Shown here: positions 51,310-60,748 of the stretch, piece after piece
How positions within the stretch are numbered: position 1 is the stretch's first letter
Layout: every line of letters begins with the position of its first letter
NCBI GenBank assembly: GCA_017402445.1
Contig: JAFPME010000007.1
Location: 39,529 to 103,528, forward strand
Reading direction: 5' to 3'
From: Prevotella sp.
GTDB lineage: Bacteria; Bacteroidota; Bacteroidia; Bacteroidales; Bacteroidaceae
Length of the DNA: 64,000 bases
Program-made: the position numbers and the translations under genes
Notes under the pieces: generated by a model
What the model saw: only the letters and a program-made list of their open reading frames with translations
What the model was told of the DNA's origin: nothing
Databases searched by the model: none

Positions 51310-51426
51310 AAGTGCATCTGACAAAGAAGAACAGATCTTCTGACAAGAGAGAGCTACTTTTCTGACAAGTGAGAACGACTGATCTGAAAAAGAAGAACAG
51401 CTGATCTGAAAAAGGAGAGCGGCCGA
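51295..51426. repeat. 22-bp tandem array, family 3
   Basis: Six 22-bp units, registers 51295, 51317, 51339, 51361, 51383 and 51405. Units start TCTGACAA or TCTGAAAA followed by AGA-rich sequence. The first is more diverged and overlaps the last family 1 unit. Confidence 0.83.
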
Positions 51427-51502
51427 CGAGGTAAGTCAGAACGGGGGCCTTCCTGATTTCCTCGTAGCCGTCCGCCAGTAGCATCCGCACCTTACGAGCA
51501 AG

Positions 51503-51543
51503 AAAAATGCTCCGCCGACAAGGTTATGTCGCGGAGCATTTTT
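51503..51543 (-). terminator. Terminator after lpxA (both strands)
   Basis: AAAAATGCTCCGC pairs with GCGGAGCATTTTT around a 15-nt loop. The symmetric A/T ends let it work in both directions. Confidence 0.88.
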
Positions 51544-51608
51544 TCAAACGGGAACTGCTGAATCCCACGGAAGCAGAATCCGTTCAAGGCATTCTCTTCG
51601 TGCGAGAA

Positions 51609-52391
51609 CTACAGTTTTGCGATGATGCCCTTCTTGGTGGACTCGATGAACGAGACGATGGTCTGTATCTCGACACTGTCGGGCACCTGGTCCTTGATCT
51701 GGTTCACGGCATCGAACACGCTGGTCTGACCGTGGAACACCAACCGATAGGCGTTGGCGATGTGTTTGAGCACCTTCTCCGAGATGCCGTACGAACGGCA
51801 CATAGTGGTGTTCACGCCACCGTAAGCCACAGGAGTGCCCCCTGCGATGATGTAAGGCGGCACGTCCTTCGAGAACGTTGTGCCAGCCTGGACCATGGAA
51901 CCTTCTCCTACGCGTGTGCCGGCATTCTCAATGACGCTGCTGGAGAAGATAACGCCATTGCCGATTTCGCAGTCGCCTGCGATTTTCGTACCATATCCGA
52001 AGACACACTGGTTGCCGATTACGGTGTCGTGCGAGATGTGAGTTCCTTCCATCAGGAAGTTGTCGTTCCCGATGACAGTTTTTCCGCTTGTATGCGTGGC
52101 GCGGTTGATGACCACATTCTCGCGGATGATGTTGTTATCGCCGATGATGCACTCCGTCTTCTCGCCCCGGAACTCGAAGTCCTGCGGCAGCGCTGCGATG
52201 ACAGAACCCTGATGAATCTTGTTGTGTCCGCCCATTCGCGTCCCGTTCAGGATGCTGACGAAGGGGAAGATGATGCAGTTGTCACCGATGACCACGTCGT
52301 CTTCGATGTAGACAAAGGGGAATATCTTGCAGTTGTCGCCGATTTTGGCCTTCGGGCTGATTTCGGCTTTTGGACTAATATCACTTGCCAT
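51609..52391 (-). CDS. lpxA: Acyl-ACP--UDP-N-acetylglucosamine O-acyltransferase
   Basis: First enzyme of lipid A synthesis, adding a 3-hydroxyacyl chain to UDP-GlcNAc; cytoplasmic trimer. The N-terminal two thirds is a left-handed beta-helix of hexapeptide repeats (ISPKAKIGDNCKI). GTHISHDTVIG contains H118 and H121-D122, matching the catalytic H125 region of E. coli LpxA. The helical C-terminus follows (SYGISEKVLKHIANAYRLVF). 260 residues, normal. It lies 108 bp after the efflux outer-membrane gene on the same strand with no visible promoter element between, so it may be co-transcribed. lpxC/fabZ and lpxD are not adjacent. Confidence 0.9.
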   Translation of the reverse strand: MASDISPKAEISPKAKIGDNCKIFPFVYIEDDVVIGDNCIIFPFVSILNGTRMGGHNKIHQGSVIAALPQDFEFRGEKTECIIGDNNIIRENVVINRATHTSGKTVIGNDNFLMEGTHISHDTVIGNQCVFGYGTKIAGDCEIGNGVIFSSSVIENAGTRVGEGSMVQAGTTFSKDVPPYIIAGGTPVAYGGVNTTMCRSYGISEKVLKHIANAYRLVFHGQTSVFDAVNQIKDQVPDSVEIQTIVSFIESTKKGIIAKL

Positions 52392-52499
52392 AGTAAAGCC
52401 CCCCTCTTTTCTCCCCGCAAGGGAAGAGGCCGCAACAGGGGCATGGGCCTGCGTTATGATTTAGAAAGCTGCTCTGGCAGGGACCGGCGTGAGCGTTTT

Positions 52500-53882
52500 T
52501 CACTCTGCTCCGCCGCCCAATGCCTGGTAAAGATTCACCACAGCCTGCATCTTATAGAAGTCGTCGGTCACCTTTGAGAGCTGCGTACTGAGCAGACTGC
52601 TCTGCGCCTGAATGACTTCCAGATAGGTGGTGTTGCCCGAACTGGTCATGAGGGTCTTCGTGTCTTCCACGTTCTTCTGCAACACCTCAATCTGCTTGGC
52701 TTCTATTGCGCTCTTTTCGGCCGACGAGTTGTAGAGCACAAGCGCGTTGCTGACCTCGCTGCCGGCAGAGAGCACGCTCTGCTGCCAAGTGTTGTAGGCC
52801 TGCTCGTACTTGATCTTGGCCACCTTCAGGCCGGCAATGATCTGACCGTGCTGGAAAATGGGCTGAACCAGACTTCCCACCGCGCTCCAGAGCATCTTTC
52901 CCGGATTGACGAGACCGTTCTGATTGTTGAACGAACCCGTTCCGGTGATGGTGATGTTCGGATAGAAGCGGCTGCGGGCCGTGTTGATGTCGTAGAAGCA
53001 CTGCGCGAGCTGCATCTCGGCAGCGTGCACGTCGGCACGGTTCTTCAGCATGTCGATGCCCACTCCCGTTGCCAGATTGGCAGGCAGGCTCTGGTTTTCG
53101 AGCTTACCGCGACTGATGGTCTGCGCAGGCTGTCCGATGAGGAGGCTGAGCGAGTTCTCCATTTCGCGTATCTGCCGCTTCAGGTCTGCTTTCTGCGCCT
53201 CGACAGAATAGTAGTTGGCTTCGGCGCTCTGCACGGCCGTCGAACGGTAACCGATGCGTGTCTCCTTCATGACCTTCATCTTGTCCCACGTCTCTTTGAC
53301 CAGTCCCTGCATGTCGTTGACGATTTCGAGCTGGCGGTCGAGCATGAGCAGCGTGTAGTAGAGGTTAGCAATGCCGCAGACAATGTTTGTCTTGACCACC
53401 ACCTGATAGTCCTTCGTGGCCAGCAGGGCCATCTGCGCGCTGCGCTTCTGGTTGAGCAGGTTGCCGAAGAGGTCCACGCTCCACGATGCACTGACAGGAA
53501 TGCTGTAGGCCTTCGTCGTGCTTCCGTTCCACGACGAGATGGTTCCCTGAGGCGTGAACGTGAAACCGGGGATGAATGCGAGCTTTGCCACCTTGAGCTG
53601 CTCCTCAACCATTTTCACGTTGAGGGCAGCGTTGAGGAGGTCTGCGTTCTTTTCAAGTCCCTGTTCGATGAGGTTCTGCAGCTGAGGATCGGTGAACACG
53701 CTGCGCCAAGGCATGTTGCCGAAGTTTTCGTCGCTGTTCACACGGAGCGTGTCTGTGAGGCTCACCGGGTCGCGCACGAGTCCTTTCGTGTCGACGTCGG
53801 GGCGTTCGTATTTGCTGTAGAGAGTCTTGCAACTACTCAACGTGAGCAGGGCAAGAACGGCTACAATGATATTCTTTTTCAT
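52500..53882 (-). CDS. Outer-membrane efflux lipoprotein (OprM/NodT type)
   Basis: TolC-like channel of a tripartite efflux pump. Signal peptide MKKNIIVAVLALLTLSSC with lipobox LSSC. Two OEP domains: the first with WSVDLFGNLLNQKRSAQMALLATK, the second with RADVHAAEMQLAQCFYDINTARSRFYPNITIT and QPIFQHGQIIAGLKVAKIKYEQA, typical of the NodT/OprM family. 460 residues. It follows the RND pump gene by 23 bp and is the last pump gene of the operon. Confidence 0.94.
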   Translation of the reverse strand: MKKNIIVAVLALLTLSSCKTLYSKYERPDVDTKGLVRDPVSLTDTLRVNSDENFGNMPWRSVFTDPQLQNLIEQGLEKNADLLNAALNVKMVEEQLKVAKLAFIPGFTFTPQGTISSWNGSTTKAYSIPVSASWSVDLFGNLLNQKRSAQMALLATKDYQVVVKTNIVCGIANLYYTLLMLDRQLEIVNDMQGLVKETWDKMKVMKETRIGYRSTAVQSAEANYYSVEAQKADLKRQIREMENSLSLLIGQPAQTISRGKLENQSLPANLATGVGIDMLKNRADVHAAEMQLAQCFYDINTARSRFYPNITITGTGSFNNQNGLVNPGKMLWSAVGSLVQPIFQHGQIIAGLKVAKIKYEQAYNTWQQSVLSAGSEVSNALVLYNSSAEKSAIEAKQIEVLQKNVEDTKTLMTSSGNTTYLEVIQAQSSLLSTQLSKVTDDFYKMQAVVNLYQALGGGAE

Positions 53883-53905
53883 GTTTCTTTGTTTTGGACG
53901 ATGAA

Positions 53906-56900
53906 CTATTCTTCCACTTTATATTCCACAGGGCGGTGTGCGTACTGAGCCAGCTCGGCTGCCACGTCCTGATTGTCTTCGTCTTCGAACTTCATCGGAC
54001 TGATCTTCTCCTGAAGCGACTGGAAGATGACAAACAGTGTGGGCACGACAAACACCTGAAGCAGCGTACCGATGAGCATGCCGCCTACGGCTGCTGCACC
54101 CAGCGTCTGGTTTCCGTTCTTACCCACGCCCGAAGCGAACATCATCGGGAGCAGACCAATGATCATGGCCAGCGACGTCATGAGGATAGGACGCAGACGG
54201 GCAGCGGCTCCAAGGACTGCCGACCACGAGATGGCCATACCGGTTTCGCGGCGTTCCAGGGCGAACTGCACGATCAAGATGGCGTTCTTGGCCAACAGAC
54301 CGATAAGCATGATGAGCGAGATCTGCATGTAGATGTCGTTCGAATGGCCGAAGAGCTGCGTAAAGAGGAATGCACCAGCCAGACCGAAAGGCACGGAGAG
54401 CACCACGGCCAGCGGCAGAATGTAGCTTTCGTACTGCGCACTCAGGATGAGATAGATGAAGATGAAGCAGAGTACGAAGATCAGAGCGGTAGAGTTGCTG
54501 GACGCTGCTTCCGAGCGGGTCAGGCCGGAATAGTCGTAAGTGTAGCCGGCAGGCAGCACGTCGGCAGCCACTTCCTGCACAGCCTTGATGGCTTCACCCG
54601 ACGAATAGCCGTCGGCCACGGTGGCCGTCACGTTGATCGAGGTGAAAAGATTGAAGCGGTTGATGTTCGACGGACCGTAGACACGCTCCAGATTACAGTA
54701 TTCCTGGATGGGAGCCATGCCGTGAGGCGTGCGCACATAGACGCTGCTGAGGCTCTCTGGCGTCATGCGTGTCTCGGGAGAACCCTGCACCATGACACGA
54801 TAGAGCTTACCGTAAGCGTTGAAGTTGGAAGCATACAGACCGCCATAGTAGCCCTGCAGCGTGGTCAGGATCGTCTGCGGAGAGATGCCGGACTGCTTAC
54901 ACTTGGCCACATCGACGTGAATCATGTACTGCGGATAGTTCGGGTTGTAAGAAGTCTGGGCTGCCTGGATCTCAGGACGCTTGTTCAGCTCGGCCAGATA
55001 CTCCTTGGTGACTTCGAAGAATCGGTTCAGACTACCACCCGTACGGTCCTGCATGACGAGCGACACACCGCTGTTGGCCGAGAAGCCGGGAATCATCGGC
55101 GGTGCGAAGGCCAGCACCTGAGCGTCCTTGATGGCTGCCGTCTGCTTGTAGATGAGTCCGAGCACAGAGTTAGCATCGTAAGGATTGATGAGGAAACGAT
55201 AGAAACCGTCGCCCTGCCAGAGTCCGGAGAGTTTCCACCAGAATCCCTTTTGGCGCTCGGAGAAAGGCTTCAGCTTGATGATGAAGGTAGCTTGGTCTGA
55301 ACCGGCACCTGCAATGAAGTTGTAACCCTGAATCTGCTCACGGCTCAGGATGGCAGGATTGGATGCCAGGATGGAGTCCACCTGATTGATGACCTGCGTG
55401 GTTCGTGCCACTGAAGTAGCTGGCGGCATGGACACGGTACAGAAAAGCGTACCGGTGTCTTCGCTCGGAACGAGTCCCGTCTTGGTTGTCATCATCGTCG
55501 TGGCGAGCACGGCTATACCGATAACGACAGTAATAATGATGGCAACAGGCTTGCGAACGAGCTTCTCCACACCTTTTTTATATTTGCCAAGAATCTTGTC
55601 GTACGACGTATTGAAGGCCAAGTGGAAGCGGTCAATGCGCGACATCTTCACTTCTTTGCCCTCTTTGTCGTGCGGTTTCAGGAAAATGGCACACAATGCC
55701 GGTGACAACGTCAGGGCGTTCAGAGCCGAAATGAAGATGGAAACAGCCATGGTCACACCGAACTCACGATAGAACGTACCACTGGTTCCGCCGATAAACG
55801 ACACAGGAATGAACACCGATGCCATCACAAGCGTGATGGAGATGATGGCGCCAGAGATTTCGTTCATGGCGTCGATGGAAGCCGTCAGCGAGCTCTTGTA
55901 GCCCTGGTCGAGCTTAGCATGGACTGCCTCGACGACCACAATGGCGTCGTCGACCACAATGGCGATAGCCAAAAGCAAGGCCGAAAGCGTCAGCAGGTTG
56001 ATGGAGAAGCCGAACACCTTCAGGAAGAAGAAGGTACCGATGAGCGAAACGGGGACGGCAATCAGCGGGATGAGCGTTGACCGGAAGTCCTGCAGGAAGA
56101 TGTACACCACGAGGAACACCAGGATGAGCGTCATGACGAGCGTGAACACCACCTCTTCGATTGAAGCATAGAGGAACTCCGTGACATCGTAGTTGATTTT
56201 ATAGAACATTCCCGGGGGGAAGAGCTTTGCTTGTTCTTCCAGTTCCTTCTTCACGTTCACGGCAATTTCGTTGGCATTCGAACCAGCAATCTGCTGAACC
56301 ATACCCATCACCGACGGAATGTTGTTGTTCTTCATCGACACACTGTACTGCAGTCCGCCCAGTTCTATCTTGGCGACATCCTTCAGTTTCAGCGTGTTTC
56401 CGTTGGCATCGCTCGAAATGACGATGTTTCCGAACTCTTCTTCGCTCTTCAGTCGTCCCGTATAGCGCATGGCATACTCGTAGGCCACGTTCGAACGTTC
56501 ACCGAATGTACCCGGAGCTGCTTCAATATTCTGCTCGGCCAGCACGCCACTGATGTCCGAAGGCATGAGGTTGTACTGCTTCATCACCTCAGGTTTCAGC
56601 CATATTCGCATGGAGTATGTCTTCACACCTGGGCTTTGTACGTCGCCGACGCCCTGAATACGCTTAATAGCGGGGATGATGTTGATGTTTGAATAGTTGG
56701 TCAGGAACTCGTCGTCGTAGCGGCCATCGGACGTCAGCGTGAACATCATCACCTGTGATGTCTGACGTTTCATGACGGTTACACCGATGCGCGTCACCTC
56801 GGCCGGCAACAAAGCCTGCGCCTGTTGCACACGGTTCTGCACGTTCACGGCGCACATATCAGCGTTCATGCCCTGACGGAACAGCACCGAGATGCTGGCA

Positions 56901-57160
56901 GAGCCCGACGATGCCGACGAAGAAAGATAGTCCATGCCTTCCACACCGTTGATGCTCTCTTCCAATGGTGCGAGCACTGAGTTCTTCACCGTTTCAGCAT
57001 CGGCACCAGGATAGCTGGTGAAGACCACGACTGTAGGCGGAGCAATATCGGGATACTGCTCAATAGGCAGCGTGGCCAGTCCGATGAATCCCAGCAACAC
57101 GATGACAATGGAAATCACCGTGGAGAGTACCGGGCGTTTTATGAATGTTGTAAAAGTCAT
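53906..57160 (-). CDS. RND efflux pump permease (HAE1, AcrB-like)
   Basis: Proton-driven inner-membrane trimer that expels hydrophobic compounds. MTFTTFIKRPVLSTVISIVIVLLG is the usual first helix; porter domains follow (LPIEQYPDIAPPTVVVFTSYPGADAETV). The proton-relay pair DD is in AIAIVVDDAIVVVEAVHAK on TM4, with a Lys expected later. The second half repeats the fold (SEAASSNSTALIFVLCFIFIYLILSAQYES). 1084 residues, normal. It lies 21 bp after the adaptor gene. Substrates are unknown; bile or antimicrobial efflux is plausible for a gut or oral Bacteroidales but not shown. Confidence 0.96.
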   Translation of the reverse strand: MTFTTFIKRPVLSTVISIVIVLLGFIGLATLPIEQYPDIAPPTVVVFTSYPGADAETVKNSVLAPLEESINGVEGMDYLSSSASSGSASISVLFRQGMNADMCAVNVQNRVQQAQALLPAEVTRIGVTVMKRQTSQVMMFTLTSDGRYDDEFLTNYSNINIIPAIKRIQGVGDVQSPGVKTYSMRIWLKPEVMKQYNLMPSDISGVLAEQNIEAAPGTFGERSNVAYEYAMRYTGRLKSEEEFGNIVISSDANGNTLKLKDVAKIELGGLQYSVSMKNNNIPSVMGMVQQIAGSNANEIAVNVKKELEEQAKLFPPGMFYKINYDVTEFLYASIEEVVFTLVMTLILVFLVVYIFLQDFRSTLIPLIAVPVSLIGTFFFLKVFGFSINLLTLSALLLAIAIVVDDAIVVVEAVHAKLDQGYKSSLTASIDAMNEISGAIISITLVMASVFIPVSFIGGTSGTFYREFGVTMAVSIFISALNALTLSPALCAIFLKPHDKEGKEVKMSRIDRFHLAFNTSYDKILGKYKKGVEKLVRKPVAIIITVVIGIAVLATTMMTTKTGLVPSEDTGTLFCTVSMPPATSVARTTQVINQVDSILASNPAILSREQIQGYNFIAGAGSDQATFIIKLKPFSERQKGFWWKLSGLWQGDGFYRFLINPYDANSVLGLIYKQTAAIKDAQVLAFAPPMIPGFSANSGVSLVMQDRTGGSLNRFFEVTKEYLAELNKRPEIQAAQTSYNPNYPQYMIHVDVAKCKQSGISPQTILTTLQGYYGGLYASNFNAYGKLYRVMVQGSPETRMTPESLSSVYVRTPHGMAPIQEYCNLERVYGPSNINRFNLFTSINVTATVADGYSSGEAIKAVQEVAADVLPAGYTYDYSGLTRSEAASSNSTALIFVLCFIFIYLILSAQYESYILPLAVVLSVPFGLAGAFLFTQLFGHSNDIYMQISLIMLIGLLAKNAILIVQFALERRETGMAISWSAVLGAAARLRPILMTSLAMIIGLLPMMFASGVGKNGNQTLGAAAVGGMLIGTLLQVFVVPTLFVIFQSLQEKISPMKFEDEDNQDVAAELAQYAHRPVEYKVEE

Positions 57161-57181
57161 ATTCTTGCTGTTTTATTACCT

Positions 57182-58384
57182 TTATTTCTTTCCTTGCATG
57201 GCATCTATGAAGCCTTTGGCGGTGCCTTCGGAGCCAAGCTTGGCTGCTTCGTCAATTTTCTTCTGATACTGTTCGGGCGTAATGGGAACGATTTCCATGT
57301 TGTCCGTCAGTTTAGTAATACCGTTGGTGACATATTTGTCGCCTACTTTCAGACCGCTGCGAACGACATAGTTGTTGCCGTCAGTCTGCGGGTCAACGGT
57401 GATTTCGGTGTATTTCACCTTGTTGTCCTTGCCCAGCACGTAGACAAACTTCTTGTTCTGAACCTCAGAGACACACGCCTGTGGGATGACGATGGTCGAA
57501 TTGTCGCTCCGGGGAACGATGACAGAACCAGAACCGCCGCTCTTCAGCAGGCGTTCGGGGTTCGGGAACTGGGCGATCAGCTGCACCGATCCGGTGGCAG
57601 CATCGATGACTCCGCTGGCTTTCATCACCTTTCCTTCGTGTCCATAGACGGTTCCGTCGGCCAGTTGCAGCTTCACGGGCGGGAAACTGTTGACAGCTGC
57701 GTGTGCACTGCCAGCCGTTTTGGTGAGTTCAAGCATGTCTTTCTCGGCCACACTGAAGTAGATTTCCATGGAACTGTTGTTAGAAACGGTCGTCAGAGCG
57801 GGTGTGCTCGAGGCGCTCACCATGGCACCGACCTTATAAGGCAGGCTGCCGATGACACCGCTCGAGGGGCTCTTCACGAAGCAGAAGCTCAGCGATTCCT
57901 TGGCAGAAGCAAGCGCAGCACGTGCCTGAGCCAGCTGGGCTTGCGCGCTGGCCAACGTATTCTTTGCCGATTCCAGCTCATACTGTCCGATAACGTTCTG
58001 CTCGAACAGCTTCTGGTTGTTCTCAAACGTCAGCTTGGCTGTGTTCATCTGAGCTGTTGCCGTGTTCACTGCAGCCTGAGCCTGACGCACCTGAGCCTGA
58101 TAAGTCTCGTTATCAATGACAAAGAGCAGCTGCCCTGCCCCGACAGCCTGGCCTTCCCTGACACAGACTTTCGTAATGAAGCCGGCTACTTTCGGGCGGA
58201 TTTCTACGTCCTGCACGCCCTTGATGGTGGCAGGATAGGTGGTCTGCATCGATGTGCTCTTGTTCTGTACCGTCACCACAGGGTACTCATTGTCACCGAA
58301 ATTCGGCATTCCACCGTTCTTTCCGCCGCATGATACAAGCAGGACAGACAGTGTTGCCATCAGAAAAACTTTGTAAATCTTCAT
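57182..58384 (-). CDS. RND efflux periplasmic adaptor lipoprotein (AcrA-like)
   Basis: Membrane-fusion protein linking the RND pump to the outer-membrane channel. Lipoprotein signal MKIYKVFLMATLSVLLVSC; split biotinyl-lipoyl domain (RPKVAGFITKVCVREGQAVGAGQLLFVID), alpha-hairpin (about 100-175, rich in QAQxxxA), beta-barrel (MEIYFSVAEKDMLELT) and membrane-proximal domain. 400 residues. First gene of the efflux operon; a -7 element and an inverted repeat lie in the leader upstream. Confidence 0.94.
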   Translation of the reverse strand: MKIYKVFLMATLSVLLVSCGGKNGGMPNFGDNEYPVVTVQNKSTSMQTTYPATIKGVQDVEIRPKVAGFITKVCVREGQAVGAGQLLFVIDNETYQAQVRQAQAAVNTATAQMNTAKLTFENNQKLFEQNVIGQYELESAKNTLASAQAQLAQARAALASAKESLSFCFVKSPSSGVIGSLPYKVGAMVSASSTPALTTVSNNSSMEIYFSVAEKDMLELTKTAGSAHAAVNSFPPVKLQLADGTVYGHEGKVMKASGVIDAATGSVQLIAQFPNPERLLKSGGSGSVIVPRSDNSTIVIPQACVSEVQNKKFVYVLGKDNKVKYTEITVDPQTDGNNYVVRSGLKVGDKYVTNGITKLTDNMEIVPITPEQYQKKIDEAAKLGSEGTAKGFIDAMQGKK

Positions 58385-58449
58385 ACTTTTATATGTTTAT
58401 ACTTTTTATATTATGATTCTCTAAGACATTCTTCGATGTGTAAAGAACG

Positions 58450-58475
58450 AAAACTAAACAGCTCTTGTTAGTTTT
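58450..58475. promoter_or_regulatory. Inverted repeat in the efflux operon leader
   Basis: AAAACTAA pairs with TTAGTTTT around a 10-nt spacer, just downstream of the -7 element. It is possibly a repressor operator or an RNA hairpin; no regulator gene is adjacent. Confidence 0.5.
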
Positions 58476-58483
58476 TCAAGCTG

Positions 58484-58491
58484 CAAAGATA
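58484..58491 (-). promoter_or_regulatory. Efflux operon promoter, -7 element
   Basis: TATCTTTG followed by CAGC on the minus strand; the leader would be about 95 nt. Confidence 0.75.
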
Positions 58492-58565
58492 AACAAATTT
58501 CTGTTGAATGTGAGCTTTCTCACTCCTTATTTAACAATAATTATGCGCGCGAAGGAAAAAAGGAG

Positions 58566-60128
58566 CTATTCGCAAGCTGAAACACTCAGGCCCATCGCCC
58601 GTGCTTGCTCCATCAGAAGCTCCATCAGCGGCTCGCGGGCGTTCTCCACTTTATTGTCGAGGACGGCATCTTTCAGTGCTTTCTTCAGCTCTCCCACTTC
58701 GCGCGACGGCTTCAGATGGAAGAGCTCCATGATTTCGTTTCCGTCGATGACAGGCTGCAGCAGACGCTTGTAGTCCTTCTCCTTCAGGTCGGTCAGTTTC
58801 TCACGCACCATTCGGAAGTTTTCCCGGAAGTGCTTTTTGCGGACCTCGTTCTTGCTTGTAATGTCGGCTTCGCAGAGCGTCATCAGGTCGTCGATGTCTT
58901 CGCCGACATCGTTTAACAACCGTCGGACGGCACTGTCCGTCACTTCCTCGTCGGCAATCACGATGGGACGCATGTGCAGATCGACCAGTTTCTGGACGTA
59001 TTTCATCTTCGCATCCAGTGGCAACTTGAGCCGACGGAAGATTACGGGCACCATCTTGGCCCCGATGTAGTTGTGGTTATGGAACGTCCACCCCACCAAA
59101 GGTTCCCACCGTTTGGTCTTCGTCTTCCCGATGTCATGCAGCAATGCCGCCCAGCGGAGCCAGAGATTCGGCTCTGCAGCAGTGTTCTTGCAGGAACAGC
59201 CTGTGCTTTCGGCGGCATCGTCGGCACGCTCCGTGTGGTCAGAATCATGATTGACTGCCGTCGTCCGATCCACCTTACAGACATTCTCGAGCACTTCGAG
59301 CGTATGGTAGAAGTTGTTCTTGTGACTGCGGCCGTTGCGCGTCTCCACGATGTCGAGCGCGGTCAGCTCCGGCAGAATCAGGTGCAGCAGTCCACTCTCG
59401 TGCAATTCAAGCAGTCCGATGCTTGGATGCTGCGCCAACATGATTTTATTCAACTCGTCGGCAATGCGCTCCCCGCTGATGATTTCCAGCCGGTGAGCAT
59501 TGCGTCGGAGCGCATCCTTCGTCTCCGGTTCTATGTCGAAGCGGAGCTGTGTGGCAAAACGCACGCAGCGCAACATGCGCAACGGGTCGTCGCTGAAAGT
59601 GATGTCGGGATCCAAAGGCGTGCGGATGATGCCGTCTTCCATGTCGTAGATGCCGTCGAAAGGGTCCACCAGTTCGCCGAAGCGCGCCGCATTCAGGCAG
59701 ATGGCGCAGGCATTGATGGTGAAGTCGCGTCGGTTCTGGTCGTCTTCCAGCGTTCCGTCCTCGACGATGGGCTTTCGCGAGTCGTGGCTGTAGCTTTCTT
59801 TGCGCGCGCCGACGAACTCAATCTCCAAAACGCCTGAGCCCGCAGCCGCCACCTCGCCTTTGATTTTCACCTGTGCAGTGCCGAAATTCTTGAACACACT
59901 CAGGTGAGCTCGCTTGCCAAGCCGCTTCTTGAGCTCCTCGGCAACGCGGATACCACTGCCCACGACGACGACGTCAATGTCGTTCGAAGGTCTCTCCAAA
60001 AAGATGTCGCGCACGAAACCGCCCACCACGTAGCACTCCACGCCCAACGTGTCGGCCACGTTGCCTATTTGGTGAAAGATGTCTTTGTCGAGAATCTGGG
60101 CCAGTTCGGCGTCTGAATAAAGCTTCAT
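58566..60128 (-). CDS. cca: CCA tRNA nucleotidyltransferase / HD protein
   Basis: Class II nucleotidyltransferase that adds or repairs the 3' CCA of tRNA (or adds poly(A)), with a C-terminal HD domain. YVVGGFVRDIFL (35-45) with G36-D41 and NDIDVVV (D50, D52) form the active site; NRRDFTINA and DPLRMLRCVRFA are the next motifs. The HD domain shows LLHDIGKTK. A roughly 30-residue polar insert (AVNHDSDHTERADDAAESTG, then CSCKNTAAE) lies between the core and the HD motif and looks unrelated to the family. 520 residues. CCA is not encoded in the tRNA of this window, consistent with a need for the enzyme. Confidence 0.93.
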   Translation of the reverse strand: MKLYSDAELAQILDKDIFHQIGNVADTLGVECYVVGGFVRDIFLERPSNDIDVVVVGSGIRVAEELKKRLGKRAHLSVFKNFGTAQVKIKGEVAAAGSGVLEIEFVGARKESYSHDSRKPIVEDGTLEDDQNRRDFTINACAICLNAARFGELVDPFDGIYDMEDGIIRTPLDPDITFSDDPLRMLRCVRFATQLRFDIEPETKDALRRNAHRLEIISGERIADELNKIMLAQHPSIGLLELHESGLLHLILPELTALDIVETRNGRSHKNNFYHTLEVLENVCKVDRTTAVNHDSDHTERADDAAESTGCSCKNTAAEPNLWLRWAALLHDIGKTKTKRWEPLVGWTFHNHNYIGAKMVPVIFRRLKLPLDAKMKYVQKLVDLHMRPIVIADEEVTDSAVRRLLNDVGEDIDDLMTLCEADITSKNEVRKKHFRENFRMVREKLTDLKEKDYKRLLQPVIDGNEIMELFHLKPSREVGELKKALKDAVLDNKVENAREPLMELLMEQARAMGLSVSACE

Positions 60129-60147
60129 TATATGTTATTTTTGGGTG

Positions 60148-60155
60148 CAAAATTA
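60148..60155 (-). promoter_or_regulatory. cca promoter, -7 element
   Basis: TAATTTTG followed by CACC on the minus strand, 19 nt upstream of the start. Confidence 0.75.
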
Positions 60156-60316
60156 CGAAAAAAAACTTGTTTTCAAGCAAAAACATGGCCAAAACTGCCC
60201 CTTGCGCCGGCCTTTCTGCCTTCGCGCCACGGCTCACCCCGAGACGACTGTCAGCGGGGAAGCCCGGCCTGCTCTGTTTTTACAGACGAGCTACCAAAAG
60301 AAAAACACGCTTTCGT

Positions 60317-60347
60317 TTTGCGTTTTGCACACTTATCCGTACCTTTG
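60317..60347 (+). promoter_or_regulatory. Promoter of small lipoprotein-tadA operon
   Basis: -33 TTTG (60317-60320) and -7 TACCTTTG (60340-60347) with a 19-bp gap. The sequence GCACACTTAT lies between, as in the exchanger promoter at 29533. Confidence 0.82.
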
Positions 60348-60370
60348 CAAGCAGAAAGGAACATGTCGAC

Positions 60371-60748
60371 ATGAAGAAAACAGCACTCATCATCTTGGCT
60401 GTGGTGCTCGTCACAGCCTGTCAAAACAAGCACCAGCAGCTGCAGAAAGAAATAGAGCTACGCAGGACGGCCCTGAAACACCATCAGGATTCGGCCCTGG
60501 CCGCCTCGCAGAAAGACGTGGAACGGCTCGACCGTGAGCTGCAGCAGGCCAGTGCCGAGTACCAACGGCTGAAGAAAGCGGCCGATGCAGCCCACGCAAA
60601 CGGCACAGGCACGGCGGAGCAGTTCAAGGAAGTGACGTTCATGCGGCTGAAACGCGACTCACTGCAAGCTCAGTTCGATGCCACCTGCTCGAAAATCAAG
60701 TACATCCGCAAGCGGATGGAGGAAGACAAAGAAGAGAAACAGCCATGA
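60371..60748 (+). CDS. Small coiled-coil lipoprotein
   Basis: Function not recognised. 125 residues: signal peptide MKKTALIILAVVLVTAC with lipobox VTAC, then an almost entirely helical, charged, Gln-rich sequence (QNKHQQLQKEIELRRTALKHHQ; VERLDRELQQASAEYQRLKK) predicted to form a coiled coil. The start lies 24 nt after the -7 box. Its stop overlaps the tadA start by 4 bp (ATGA), so the two are translationally coupled although a functional link is not obvious. Confidence 0.75.
   Translation: MKKTALIILAVVLVTACQNKHQQLQKEIELRRTALKHHQDSALAASQKDVERLDRELQQASAEYQRLKKAADAAHANGTGTAEQFKEVTFMRLKRDSLQAQFDATCSKIKYIRKRMEEDKEEKQP

Noticed and set aside
53894-55300. Plus-strand reading frame of 468 codons
   Set aside because: Antisense shadow of the RND permease gene; His/Arg-rich and unlike any protein.
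60167-60370. N-terminal extension of the small lipoprotein
   Set aside because: It would run through the -33/-7 promoter, and the lipoprotein signal peptide begins at 60371.
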